DNA from: Pinguiococcus pyrenoidosus
Taxonomy: Eukaryota; Sar; Pinguiophyceae; Pinguiochrysidales; Pinguiochrysidaceae
Assembly: GCA_019677205.1 (NCBI GenBank)
Contig: JAAMXY010001314.1
Coordinates: 1 to 32,655, forward strand
Length of the DNA stretch: 32,655 nt
Reading direction: 5' to 3'
Shown here: positions 1 through 10,124 of the stretch, in pieces
How the letters are laid out: the number at the start of each line of letters is the position of its first letter
How positions within the stretch are numbered: the first letter of the stretch is position 1
Translations under genes and position numbers: made by a program
The notes under the pieces: model-generated
Told to the model about the DNA's origin: nothing
Databases searched by the model: none
Seen by the model: only the letters and a program-made list of their open reading frames with translations

Positions 1-71
1 AAGGCGAAGCAGAAGCAGAAGGCAAAGACCAAGACCACGGCAAGAGACGTGCGCGAAAGAGGAACATCTAA
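1..71. other. Partial gene at left edge, strand unresolved
   Basis: Two readings are possible. On the minus strand an ATG at 65-67 opens a frame running off the left edge (reads MFLFRARLLPWSW...), directly after an AG that could be a splice acceptor. On the plus strand, frame 3 gives a charged, lysine- and arginine-rich tail ending RKRNI with TAA at 69-71. The minus reading fits the habit of this window of placing AT-rich islands between divergent genes, since the next gene is on the plus strand. Too little is present to name a product. Confidence 0.2.
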
Positions 72-574
72 AATAAAAGTTACAAAAGCTTCAGAAATAC
101 AATTTATTTTGGACAGGGCAAGGCGAGCCTAGACGACCTTTACAACAGAATACAAGGACAAAAAGGAAACAAATCTTAAACTAATTTTACAAATTAAACA
201 ACCATTTCAAAAATATTTCAAAACACAAACACGCACAACCTCCGAACTCCTTGAAATACTCGAGCCGCAGGCGACTTCCAGTCTAGAAAGGGCGTCCTGC
301 GTTGTTTCGAAGCTGTCGCTGACTGCTTCTCACTTGGTCGGAACTGTTTCCACAGTATCCACCGTCTGTCACAGTCGACCGTATAGTCCGACAACGCGAG
401 AGGAATGTTCCAGGAGAGGAATGCCCAGGAAGACTGGATCGCGGGAAAGGGTTCCGTCTCCGCGGGGGGGGGGCTCCGCTCGCGAGTTTGAGGCGCTTAA
501 GGCCTTTTGCCTGCGAAGAAGACTTTCGAGCCTTGAAGGCCCTTCACTCCGTGTCTTCCTTCCTGCGAAGAAGG
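72..574. other. Intergenic region with AT-rich island, upstream of FkbM gene
   Basis: No convincing coding sequence. Positions about 65-235 are strongly AT-rich, with A-runs and repeated TTTCAAAA-like stretches, unlike the GC-rich flanks. From about 240 to 574 composition returns to GC-rich. ORFs here start with non-ATG codons and have no recognisable content. It probably holds the promoter and 5' leader of the gene starting at 575. Confidence 0.4.
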
Positions 575-2277
575 ATGGCCCCATGGTCCTGGCGCTCTCG
601 GGCGGTGGTGGTCGCGGTGCTTTGCGCAGTCAGCGGACTGGCTATTCTGGTTACGACCCCTTCTCCGAGAGGCGATGACTCTGGTGAGAACGGCGTGAAA
701 AAGAAAAAAAAACAACTCGAATTTGTATCTGGACGCAGCGGTCTAACCCTGGTGAGACCGAAAACAAGGCGCACATCCCGCGGTGCGCAGGCGCCTGCAG
801 CAGGAGGCAGACGGGCGATGGTTCCGAGCTACGAAAGGTGCAAGCAAGCAGACTGGACTGCGGCGAGTTGCCGGCCATCCTTCCTAAGCAATGGGACTTC
901 TTCGAAACCCTCCAGGCCCGTGTAAGCATGCTTTCATCGATCTGGGCGCGAACGTGGGAGACGTCCTTGCGTCCATGGCCAATGCTGCTCGCCAGGACAT
1001 GACATCCATGGGAATGAGGTGAGCCGGGTGGAGGATGGAGGGCAGAGAGCCTCGCCCTTTGCGAGGCGCCGCCGGTTCTCAAGCCCTGCTCGTGCCTTTC
1101 GCAGATTCGATCCAACTACAGCGCAGTGGAAGGAAGTGTCCAAGAACATGGAGACGCGGATGGAACGCCTCTTCAGCGCGTACATGACCAAGCTGTCGGC
1201 AGACATTCAGGACATGTGTCTCGTTGGTGCGTCCCGAGTTTGTGCCCGGATCTCGCTTTGCGTATGCCCGCGCGAAATCAAGGCTAAGCTGTCCTGCAGG
1301 CATCGAAGGCAATCCAGTATTCACCGCGCAGCTGAAGAGGCTGGAGTTGGCGCTGCGGGAGGAGGTGGTCCCGACGGTAGACATCGCTACGGAGAGCGTC
1401 ATCAGCAACGAGGATGGTAAGTTTCCGATCGGCAAACGGTGGCAGGAACGTCGCGATTACCGACTGGCTCTGTCGACGTAGGGAAGACCACCCTCTTCCT
1501 CGACACGATCAACCCAGACAAGAACTTCTGGGGAAGCTCGATCGCCGACACCAGCGTGAATGTCATTTGCGGCGAAGGTATGCCGTGCAGCGCTCATCCC
1601 GAAGATGCCCAGGGTGGGATTCCAATCGCTGCTCCGCCGTCTTTCTTCATAAGATGCCAAATCGAAGTTCTGGGACATGTTCAAGGGGAAGCACTTCTAC
1701 GACAAGGCACAGCAAGTGGACTGCGAAAAGGTATCGAGGAACGGCGCTTGTCTCGTAGGTTTCGTGACGCGTGCACCTAACTCCGTTGCGCACCTCGTAG
1801 GCCAAGGCAGAAGTCGATTCTGTGAAGCTTTCGACCTTGATGAATACGTACTTGTCAGAAGAGGCCGTCATAAGCGGTGCGCACCAACGAGAAACACTTT
1901 CGGAAGTCGCAGCGCTTTGGACTGATGACTTCAATCCACAGGAAAGTCCCTTACCATCGTGAAGATGGACGTGGAAGGGGCGGAATACCTCGTGTTCGAT
2001 GAGCTCGTGAAGTCCGGGGTCGCCTGCGCCTACACAGGACTCGGTGGGAACACTTCAGAAACCACAGCCTGCAGATGACCTCTCGCCAGTAGCCTCACGC
2101 CTTCTCCTCCGTGCAGGCAACCACATGGTGATCATCTACGAGGAGCACCGCAAGACGCTGCAAGGAGCCTTTCAAGAATACCGGGGAGCCACCTACAAGG
2201 AGAACCTCCGGGAACTCGAGAAGTGCGGCGTCAGAACGTACGAAGGCGAGCGGCTGGCAAGCCTCGGATCGCAGTAG
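575..2277 (+). CDS. FkbM-type SAM-dependent methyltransferase, type II membrane protein, at least 9 exons
   Basis: No single frame shows this gene. Well-supported exons are 1105-1226, 1300-1416, 1482-1577, 1654-1730, 1801-1876, 1942-2043 and 2117-2277, with introns of 65-86 bp, all GT-AG and phase-consistent. Before them, an exon ending at 1018 carries FIDLGANVGD, the SAM-binding motif I of the FkbM family. Exon 1942-2043 carries MDVEGAEY, matching the family's D-(V/I)-E-G-A-E motif. The first exon starts at ATG 575 and encodes a short basic head and one hydrophobic segment (about residues 10-28), then a polar, Lys-rich stem, as in Golgi-type II enzymes. FkbM enzymes O-methylate sugars and other hydroxyls; the substrate here is unknown. 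The junction between exon 1 and the motif exon is unresolved: donor candidates are 684 or 783, acceptor candidates 889 or 916, all phase 1. The stop lies 87 bp from the stop of the convergent PDI-like gene. Confidence 0.8.
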
Positions 2278-2364
2278 GCTCTTGGTTGCAAGTTCCGAGC
2301 CAGCGCAGTCGTCCGAAGCAACCTTCGGGTGTTGAGGCTTGGTGCAGAAGCATCATTCGTCCTG

Positions 2365-4537
2365 TCACAGCTCCTCCTTCGCTCTCGCCACGGCGTGGTC
2401 GCCAACTTGGATCTCGTACTCAACACGCTGCTCCGGGGTCAAGTGAGCCAACCTCGGCAACTTGAAGGGCACCCCCGCATTCCGCTCCACCCAACTCATA
2501 ATGTCTGGCACCTATGATGGAATTAGAAACGTGACCTGGCTTCCTGCAGCGTCGTTAGCCTACCTTCCCGACGCCGCTGTAGTAGAGGACGGCGTCCTTC
2601 TGGTAGGCCGGCAGAAGGATGAGCACGGGCAGGTTCCCTGCCAGGATATCGGACCGCATCTCATGCCGCGGGGGATCGACGTCGGTCACATCGTATCGCG
2701 CGACCACGACGCTCGGGACGGAAAGTGCGGAGAATCGTTCGCCCACTTTCCGGTAGTAAGGCGTAAAGTTCGCACAGGCTTTCGACGTCCTGTCATGGAA
2801 CATCACCACGACGTCCTTGTACTCGTCCATCGCGATCGTATCCCAGTTCTCGGGCGTCAAGGGCAGCACGTGATCATTTGGTACACCGTCGAACATCTCC
2901 TGCACTCCGGTGATCTCCTCGGGAGGCGCCGGTCGAGGCGGCCTCTTCGGTTTGTTCGCCGAGCTCACGCGCACTTCGGCGATGACCTTTGCCGCGTCCT
3001 CCTGACTGGCGATCTTCCCGTTCAGAAAGTGGACAACGAAGCGCGAGAGGGTCTCTCTGTTGATGGACGCATCTTCCGGGAAAGCCACCTTTCGGTTGTC
3101 CAGCGTGTTCCAGGCCAGCGCAGGCAGGGACGATGCGCCCCCGTTGATGCCCAGGACCTTCATCCTGTCGGCAAAGGCCACACCATCCGCAAAGACGCAG
3201 AATATCCGGCCCCGGAATTCCTTCGCGACCGGGTAAAACTCCTCCAGCAGACGGCGGTTTTGGAGCTGACCGCTGGATCCCTTCTCGACCCCCCCGGTCA
3301 GATCCAGGAAGAGCATGAGCATGGGAAGGCCCAGGCCGGCGTACATGGCAAAGTTGGTTGGCGTGAGCTGCTGGAGCGCTGGGATGCTGTTCCGCTTCAC
3401 CCATCCGTCCACGCTCTGCTCCATGTCGTCCGCCATGCTGAGCTCCTCGAAGGAGGCCGTGATCGCCCGAGGAAGGACGCTCCAAAGTCGCCGGCTCACG
3501 CGGTGCCCCACCGTCCCGACGCCAAACTCGGCGTCCGTGTCGTCTTCGCGCGCCCACGAGTGCTCCACGCCTCGGCTATACTGCAGGAGCAGCGACGGGG
3601 TGCGGTCTACGTATCCTTCAGCGATCAGTGCATCTGCAAGCTTCCCGCCCACAACGCTTGCAAAGTAAACATCGTGCCGCTTCTGAAAGCCGTCGGCGGC
3701 CTCTTCGAACTCCTCAAACTCCTCGTCCTCCATGTCCGAGTCCCGAAAGACGCCCACCACATACGTGGCGACCACTCCGGGATCCAGGCTATCTTCGCCC
3801 TCGCCGCCCTCCCCATTCAGGAACTGCCGAACCCGCTGCACCTCTGTGAGTCTCGCCGAGACGGGCTCCAGCAGCATCTGCTTCTGCAGGAACAGCAGCA
3901 TGTACTTCGCGCCACTGCGTCCCTCGTAGCCGCTCCAGAAGGCCCCGTCCCGAAAGAGCATGAGATAGGGCAATGTCGTGCCGAGGCCGTATCGCTTGGC
4001 CAGTTGGTGTAAGGCCGGCACGGCGGCGTCCAGGCGAAGGAACGCCAGATCCAGCTCCGCAAAGCCCGGCAACGCCATCAGGCGATCGTACTCATCCTCC
4101 TTGGCGCTGCACTTGTGACAGCTTGTGGAAGAGACTCCTAGGAGCACCCATCTCCTGCTGGAAAACTCAGCCAGAGACCCCAGTTCCTCCGCCTTTTCGC
4201 CGCTTGTCTTCTTCGATTTGCGGGATCTTTTGTGCGATCTCAGCAGAGCCTTGAAGTCTCCGGCGCTCGTGACGTTTCCATGGCCCACGCTTAGCACTGG
4301 AAGTCCGAAGTTGTATCTGCAGTCGGCGCCATGCCATCCGGCCTCGCATTCGCACACGTAGTTCACACAGCGCCCATGGGAACTGCACCGGTTGAGACAG
4401 ACGGAGCCGTCGGGCGCAGCCACCTTGGCCAGCAGCTCCGCGTGCTCCTCCTCAGGAATGTGCGCGGCCAGCGGCGAGCGCGGCCGTGCGCCACACAGCG
4501 CCAGAGAGCACCAAAGTACGCCGAGAATGCGGCGCAT
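2365..4537 (-). CDS. EGF-containing protein disulfide isomerase-like ER protein, 2 exons, KEEL C-terminus
   Basis: Exons on the minus strand are 4537-2564 and 2511-2365, with a 52-bp GT-AG intron at 2563-2512, giving 706 residues. Residues 1 to about 17 form a signal peptide. Residues 47-73 hold six cysteines in EGF-like spacing (C47, C51, C57, C62, C64, C73). A thioredoxin-fold domain follows with a CHKC active site at 140-143 and a probable cis-Pro at 190. Two further thioredoxin-like regions (about 230-370 and 370-520) lack CxxC, as in PDI b and b' domains. The last domain (about 560-700) has a degenerate site, SKAC, with C588 only. The second exon supplies 48 residues ending in KEEL, an ER-retrieval variant known from ERp72. 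The protein is probably an ER-lumen thiol oxidoreductase or chaperone with one working active site. The start is the only ATG in front of the signal peptide. Confidence 0.85.
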
Positions 4538-4907
4538 GGCGCTTCGCTCTCTTTGTGGCGCTCGGCGCCTGCCTCCCGGAAGTACATGCGGGCGTGCGGA
4601 TGGATCTTGTGACAGACGAACGATAGCCGTTGGAGTGCGCTATGATATTGGAGGTTAGGGAGGAGGACGAGAAACGGCTGATGTTGAACAGAGTGCTATC
4701 ATGTCTTATATTCGGTCGTATAAGGACAGATCACAGGACAGTCGTAGGACCAGAGGCTTTTGGCAGAAGCCTAGTCCGACAATTTAAACCTCTCCTCGCG
4801 CGCGCCATCGCATCACTGCCGCAGACGCCCCAGCTCATCTACGCCAAGCTTGGCCTAAGGCTCGAGGAGTGGTATCGTGAGCCAAAGTTGCCAAACTCAG
4901 CCGGAAG
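4538..4907. promoter_or_regulatory. Divergent promoter region, PDI-like / LRR-GT49
   Basis: A 370-bp gap between two divergent start codons. An open frame crossing it on the plus strand has no recognisable content and overlaps the next gene. Unlike several other divergent gaps in this window it has no marked AT-rich island. No core element can be assigned with confidence. Confidence 0.4.
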
Positions 4908-7900
4908 ATGGGCTGTGGCCCCTCCCGCGGCTTGGAGCTCTCGGAGAAAGAGCGGAAGAGATGCGCAGCGCTCCCGACCGACGCGCTCAACTTGGCGCTT
5001 TTCGGCCTGCATCGCGACCGCATCGTGGGTGCCGAAGTTGTGGTGCGCTTGGCCTTGGCGAGCCCGAACGATGCAGAGCCCATGCGCCTCCTGTCCAACG
5101 GCGTGGCCAGCAACGGCAGCGTCTTCTTCGAGCTTGACAGCAGAGGAGGCAGCGGCGGCTGCTGCGGTGGCGGCAGCGTGGCAGACGCTCACGATGTATC
5201 ACTCTCAATCTTCGATCTGCGAGAGATCTGCGTTGATCCGGAGGCGTGTACGGTGGAGCTGAAAGCCGTTCGTGACGGCGCAGGAGACGACGCGATGCTG
5301 GATTGCAAGTACCAAACGCCGGATACCACTCGGTTCCTCAAGCATGTGGCAACAGCTGCCCTGCGTGCATACGTTGGAACGCCGCCGGCCACCGTACCGC
5401 TGGCCTGGAGCCTCAACGGAGCCACCGTCCCCGCTGTGGAGGCGGACATCTACCATGCCGCCTTTGGATCCGATGGAGGTTTCACAACTGGTGAGTTCTC
5501 GGAGCACGCGATCACGCTGCGCCGACGGCATGGACATTCGCATACTCTTAGGAGGCGGCTGCTGACGTGACGCCGTTCTCTTTCTCCGTCGTGCACGCCC
5601 AGTTCTCAACGCGCGGATGGAGCGACTGCTGCGAGATAACGACATGGCGGCGATCGCGTCCAAGTATCTACGGGGCAGCCCAGTGTTCTCCCCAGGTTCA
5701 GTGGAGGGCGCCGTTCGGCCTCGGCCACGTCCTCGGCTGGATGCCTTCGCGCTGGTGCAGAGCTTGTGCGGGCGGGGAGGCACCCCCATGAAGCTTGCAA
5801 AGATGCTCGAGGAGGTCCTCGCCAGCATGTTCTACAACCTCTACTTCAAGACGCTGTCGGTGGCGATTCCGGACGACGTGGAGCTGCCAGCCACTCCTGG
5901 ACTTCTGAGCAGCATGGCCGGCATAGCTCTGAACAACGTCAACCTTGGCACAATAGACCTCACCAACTGCACGTGGCTTTCCGGCCACGGTGCCGCCATC
6001 GGCGACTCGTTGGCAGAGAATCCACACCCGACCATCTCGCGGTGGCGACTGGCGAGGTGCAACTTGACTTCCGACGACTTGAGAAGCCTCACCTGCGGCC
6101 TGGCACGGACGTTCTGCGGATCGACGCCGCCGGAGCTTCTCGACTTGTCGGAGAACGCGGAGATCGACGCGCCCGTCTTCGACGCCTTCTTCAACAGCTT
6201 GGTTGATCCAGCGACGTTTCGAGAATGGCCAGGAGAAGTGCCGCCGCCGCCGTCTCTCGTCTTCCTAACCGAACTCAAGCTGAGTGGCTGCAGCTGCCTC
6301 ACGCCAGGCTTGGTCGCCATCTTCGAGCGCGCAAAAGGCTTGAAGCACGTGGACCTCGCCAGGACATCCGGCGTGTCCGCCACGGAAGTGCTTGTCTCCT
6401 TAGCTTCCGGAGGGGCGTCCCTGGAAGCCCTCAACCTGTCCGGTTGGGAGCTCAGTGAGGACATCGAGGCTCTTTGCCTGTCGAAGGCACGCTCGCTGCG
6501 CGTCCTGACGCTCAACTCGTGCGACGGAGACGGCTCGGCACTTCTGACGGGGTGGTCGGCGCCGGTCCCAAAACTGTGCATCGAGATGATCGGACCCAGT
6601 CTGCGATTCTCCGGGACGGCCGGAGGGAATGCGCCTGGTAAGCTAATCCTGTCAAGCTTGGACCAGCCTGCGGCGGCGGATCTCGTCGCCGACGCGCTGG
6701 GCCTCCTGTCTGCGGCGCGTGCCAATGCGCCCGAATCTGGCCCTGGTCTGCGGCATCTCGTCATTGACGGGCAGCATCTCTCGATCGTGCAGCCTTTTGA
6801 GGATCTTGCCGCGTCCCTGGAGATCCTGGAGTGCAGCCTTCCGTACCCTGCGGATGCAAAGGACGCGGCGTACGCGACCGCGCGGTGGAACCAATCCTGC
6901 GAAGACAACTACTGCCACCTTCCGCTGCGAAGGGGAATGGCAGCGGTCGAAAGGACGGCCGGCCCGTCGCTGACCGCCCAGGCCTGGCGTGGTATCGCGC
7001 AGTCCAGGACTCTGAAGGAGCTCGTCATCCGAAATCAACTGCACTCAACCGATGACCTTGCGATGCTCGGGCAGTTTCTGCGACAGAATCGCAGCGTGAC
7101 GAAACTCTACTTCGACGGCAGCGACCTGGACCTGTCCGCGGAAGGGCTTCAGGCCCTCCGAGGTGCCTTTTACGGAAACAAGAAAGTCGCGGAGATTGAC
7201 GCGCTGCCCGTGTCGCTGGCGCTCCACAGCCTCGCGGAGAAGAACGGCGTGTCGCATATGTGGTCCAAGATAACCGAAGAGAAACGCCAGATCCAGATCC
7301 TCTTCAAGAGGGCGTACAGCAAGTACAACCACAACTGGAGGAGTGGGCCCAATCGGGCCAAGGCCCCTCACGTCGAGAACATTCGGCTGGCCAAGCGAGC
7401 AATCGGACGGGCCACTAAAGCACAAGAAAAGAGAGCGGCCTTGCTGAAGGAGATCGCCACATGCGTCGAGCAGAACAAGCTCAATCGACATGCAGCCTCT
7501 GCGGAGAAAGCGGCGGTGCGCTTGGAGCGGGGCGCTCACCAGGTGGCACGCCTAGCCATGAAGCGAAAGGCCATCGCCGCGAAAATCGTGAAGAAGGTGC
7601 ACAAGGCCAGGGCGAAAGGCCGCAAGGGAAAGACTGCCAAGGCTCCCATCCCACGCGGAAGGTACTACGAAAGCACCGAAGTGTGTCACAGGAACGACCC
7701 CTTCAGGACGAGGTGGAGGCCCCAGCCGCATCACCATCGACCTTACCGTCATCGGCATCACCACCACAACCAGGGCACTCCGATTGATTGGAGGCGCTTG
7801 GACAACCCAATGACGGCGGCGTGGGGCGGCATGCTGGCCGCGGGCACCCTCTTCGGGAACCACGCTTCTGACGCTGCGGACGACGCCTTCGACGGCATCG

Positions 7901-9822
7901 ATGATCTGCTGGGCGGCCTGTGCAACAAGGCGAGCGATCTGTTGGACTCGGACTTCCTCGACGCGATGCATTCGGAACTGGCAGGCCTCGGCGACGACGT
8001 CGTCGGCGCCGTTTCCCCATTGCTCGATGAAGCCGCGGCTCTTGGGGACCAATTGGCCGACAAGGCGGAGGCTTGGGCTGTCGATGCCGGCGATCTTACG
8101 CAGCAGCTTGGCGACGACCTCGGCCTCGATGAAGTCGCGGAGGGGTTGGAGGACCTGCCGGACATGGCCATGGACTTTGGGGAGGACGCGGCCGATGAGA
8201 TCGCCGACATGGCCGAGGACGTTGCCGATGCGGTGGACATGTATGCAGGAGCGGAGCCGCAGGATCCAGAGGATGGCCCTCCACCGCCTGCTGCTCACCG
8301 CGTGAAGTCGGGCGCACGAAGCCGCCTCCAACGTCGCCTGATGCAGAAGAAGAGGGACCGGTACCTGAGTAGGTCCAAGGCCTGGCAGCGAAAGACAGTG
8401 GAGGCACGTCCGAAGGCAAGACCCTACAGCAATCTTCGACTGACTCCTTCAGCGCCCCGTGGTCCCAAGGCCTTTGAGAGCCTGACCGTAGGACTTGTCA
8501 ACGAAGTCGCCGAGCAAGACAGGAACTCGCTCGTGGACGCAACCATGGAGGCGCACGCTGTTGGGCCAAGTACCTGTGACTTGGTTTTACCCGAAGCCAT
8601 AAATCACGGGTCTGTTGGCGCGAACGACGTCACGCTCGTCACCCAGTGCTCTTGGGATCGCAGGAGCAGTCTGGTAAGACAGGCTGAACTGTGGCGCGGG
8701 CCGGTGTCTGCTGCTGTCTTGGTTCACATCAAGAGCGAAGAAGACGTTGACGAGAAGCTGGCGCTTGCCAGAGACGCGCTGCAGCCATCCTTGGCGAATC
8801 GCAAGGGCGCCGTTCGCATCGCTCTTTGCGGCTTGCTCGAAGGGTGCGGTGACGAAGGAGAGCAGTGGGCGCCGTATCCCATCAACAACCTCCGCAACCT
8901 CGCGCTCCTGGGCGCTCGGAAGATGGCGGGTCCGAGAGGCCGAGTCTTCCTACTGGATGTCGATTTCATGCCTTCCGCGGCGCTCTACGACGCTCTGACG
9001 GCACAAGCGTGTCCTCAGGGCGTGCTCGTGGTCCCTGCCTTCGAGGTGAAAGAAGGGGCACCCCTGCCGGCTGACATGGCATCTCTGCGGACACTGGTCT
9101 CAGAGGGAGACGCTGAAGGCTTTCACTGCCAGGGCTTCCCGAAGGGACACGGACCTACCGACTTCCCGCGCTTCCTGTCGGGCGGGAGTGACTGGCCCTC
9201 GTCCTACGCGGTCGCCTATCAAGAATGCTTTGAGCCGTACGTCGTCCTTGCCGTGAACAGAGTACCGCTCTACGACGAGCGCTTCGCTGGCTATGGCATG
9301 AACAAGGTCTCCCATCTCGCGGCGGTGGCCAAAGCGTGTGGAACGCGATTCGTGGTGACACCCGGCGTCTTCGTGGCCGCTGAGGCGCACCCTCGGAGCA
9401 CCCAGTGGCAAAAGCTCTACGGGAGCAACACCGAGTCTGCTCGGTGCAGACGCCTTGCTCTGAAAGGGTTGTACAAGAAGTTTCTCACCGAGCTGCAAAA
9501 AGACGCACCGCCCGTCCTTGGGGCCGACGCCTCTGCCGCCCTTTCGCAGATCGTCCGATCGGAGCAGGAAGCGCAACGGAGCGATGGCCACGTGCATGCT
9601 CCGCAGGGTGAAGGGAAGGCGGACACGCCGAAGAAGCCCACGCACTTCCAGCCAGCGAAGAAGACGCTATTGCACGCCAGTGAAGTCATGCTCGATCCAA
9701 AGCTTGTACGTGGCATTCTCGAGCGCCTTGCAGAGGCGAACCCTCCTGCGAGGACTGCCGCAAAGTTGGCCCTCGACCTGCTGCTGCTCGAGCGCGCGGA
9801 GGAAGCACAGCAGAAGGGGTAA
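4908..9822 (+). CDS. LRR protein fused to a LARGE-like GT49 glycosyltransferase domain
   Basis: Exons are 4908-5490 and 5603-9822 with a 112-bp intron (donor GTGAGT, phase 1), giving 1600 residues. The N-terminus MGCGPSR has Gly2-Cys3, typical of N-myristoylation plus palmitoylation; no signal peptide or TM segment is seen. Residues about 310-720 are leucine-rich repeats of the ribonuclease-inhibitor kind (LxLSxCxxL and LNLSGWxL units). A basic helical stretch follows (about 740-890), then a His cluster (about 904-917) and an acidic, Asp/Ala-rich helical region (about 940-1085). Residues about 1202-1465 match GT49 as in LARGE: DVTLVTQCSWDR start, NLRNLAL, the D-V-D metal-binding triad at 1313-1315, LVVPAFE, KGHGPTDF, CFEPYVVLAVNR and FAGYGMNKVSH. 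The C-terminal 130 residues are unassigned. LARGE-type domains normally act in the Golgi lumen, so the apparent cytosolic design is odd. The donor may use UDP-sugars; acceptor unknown. Confidence 0.85.
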
Positions 9823-10124
9823 GGGGCAGGTGCCCTTCATCTGTTGCTCAGCTTCACCCATCTCCTGGGACGCAAGACGGACGGGGCAATGGGGTTGCCT
9901 TCGTGTGGAACGACTTCTGGTTTCGTCGAAGAGTCTGCACCTGGTAAGCTATACAGCTTTATCGACGACGAAGTTGAAGCGTCGGGAGCAGCTGTGCTGC
10001 TCTTGTGAAGATGGTGACGCGCCGCAGACGGTCTCATTGTGACACGACGTGCAAGGAATGGAAGCCATAGATAGACAGACAAGGGCTAGAGCTAGGTACG
10101 CTGCACGATCTCAACGCCGCCAAT
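9823..10124. other. Short convergent intergenic region
   Basis: 302 bp between the stops of two convergent genes, presumably both 3' UTRs. No coding frame or RNA gene is recognised. Confidence 0.4.

Noticed and set aside
2462-4012. 516-codon plus-strand frame antisense to the PDI-like gene
   Set aside because: The minus strand has signal peptide, EGF and thioredoxin features and a phase-matched intron; the plus frame has none.
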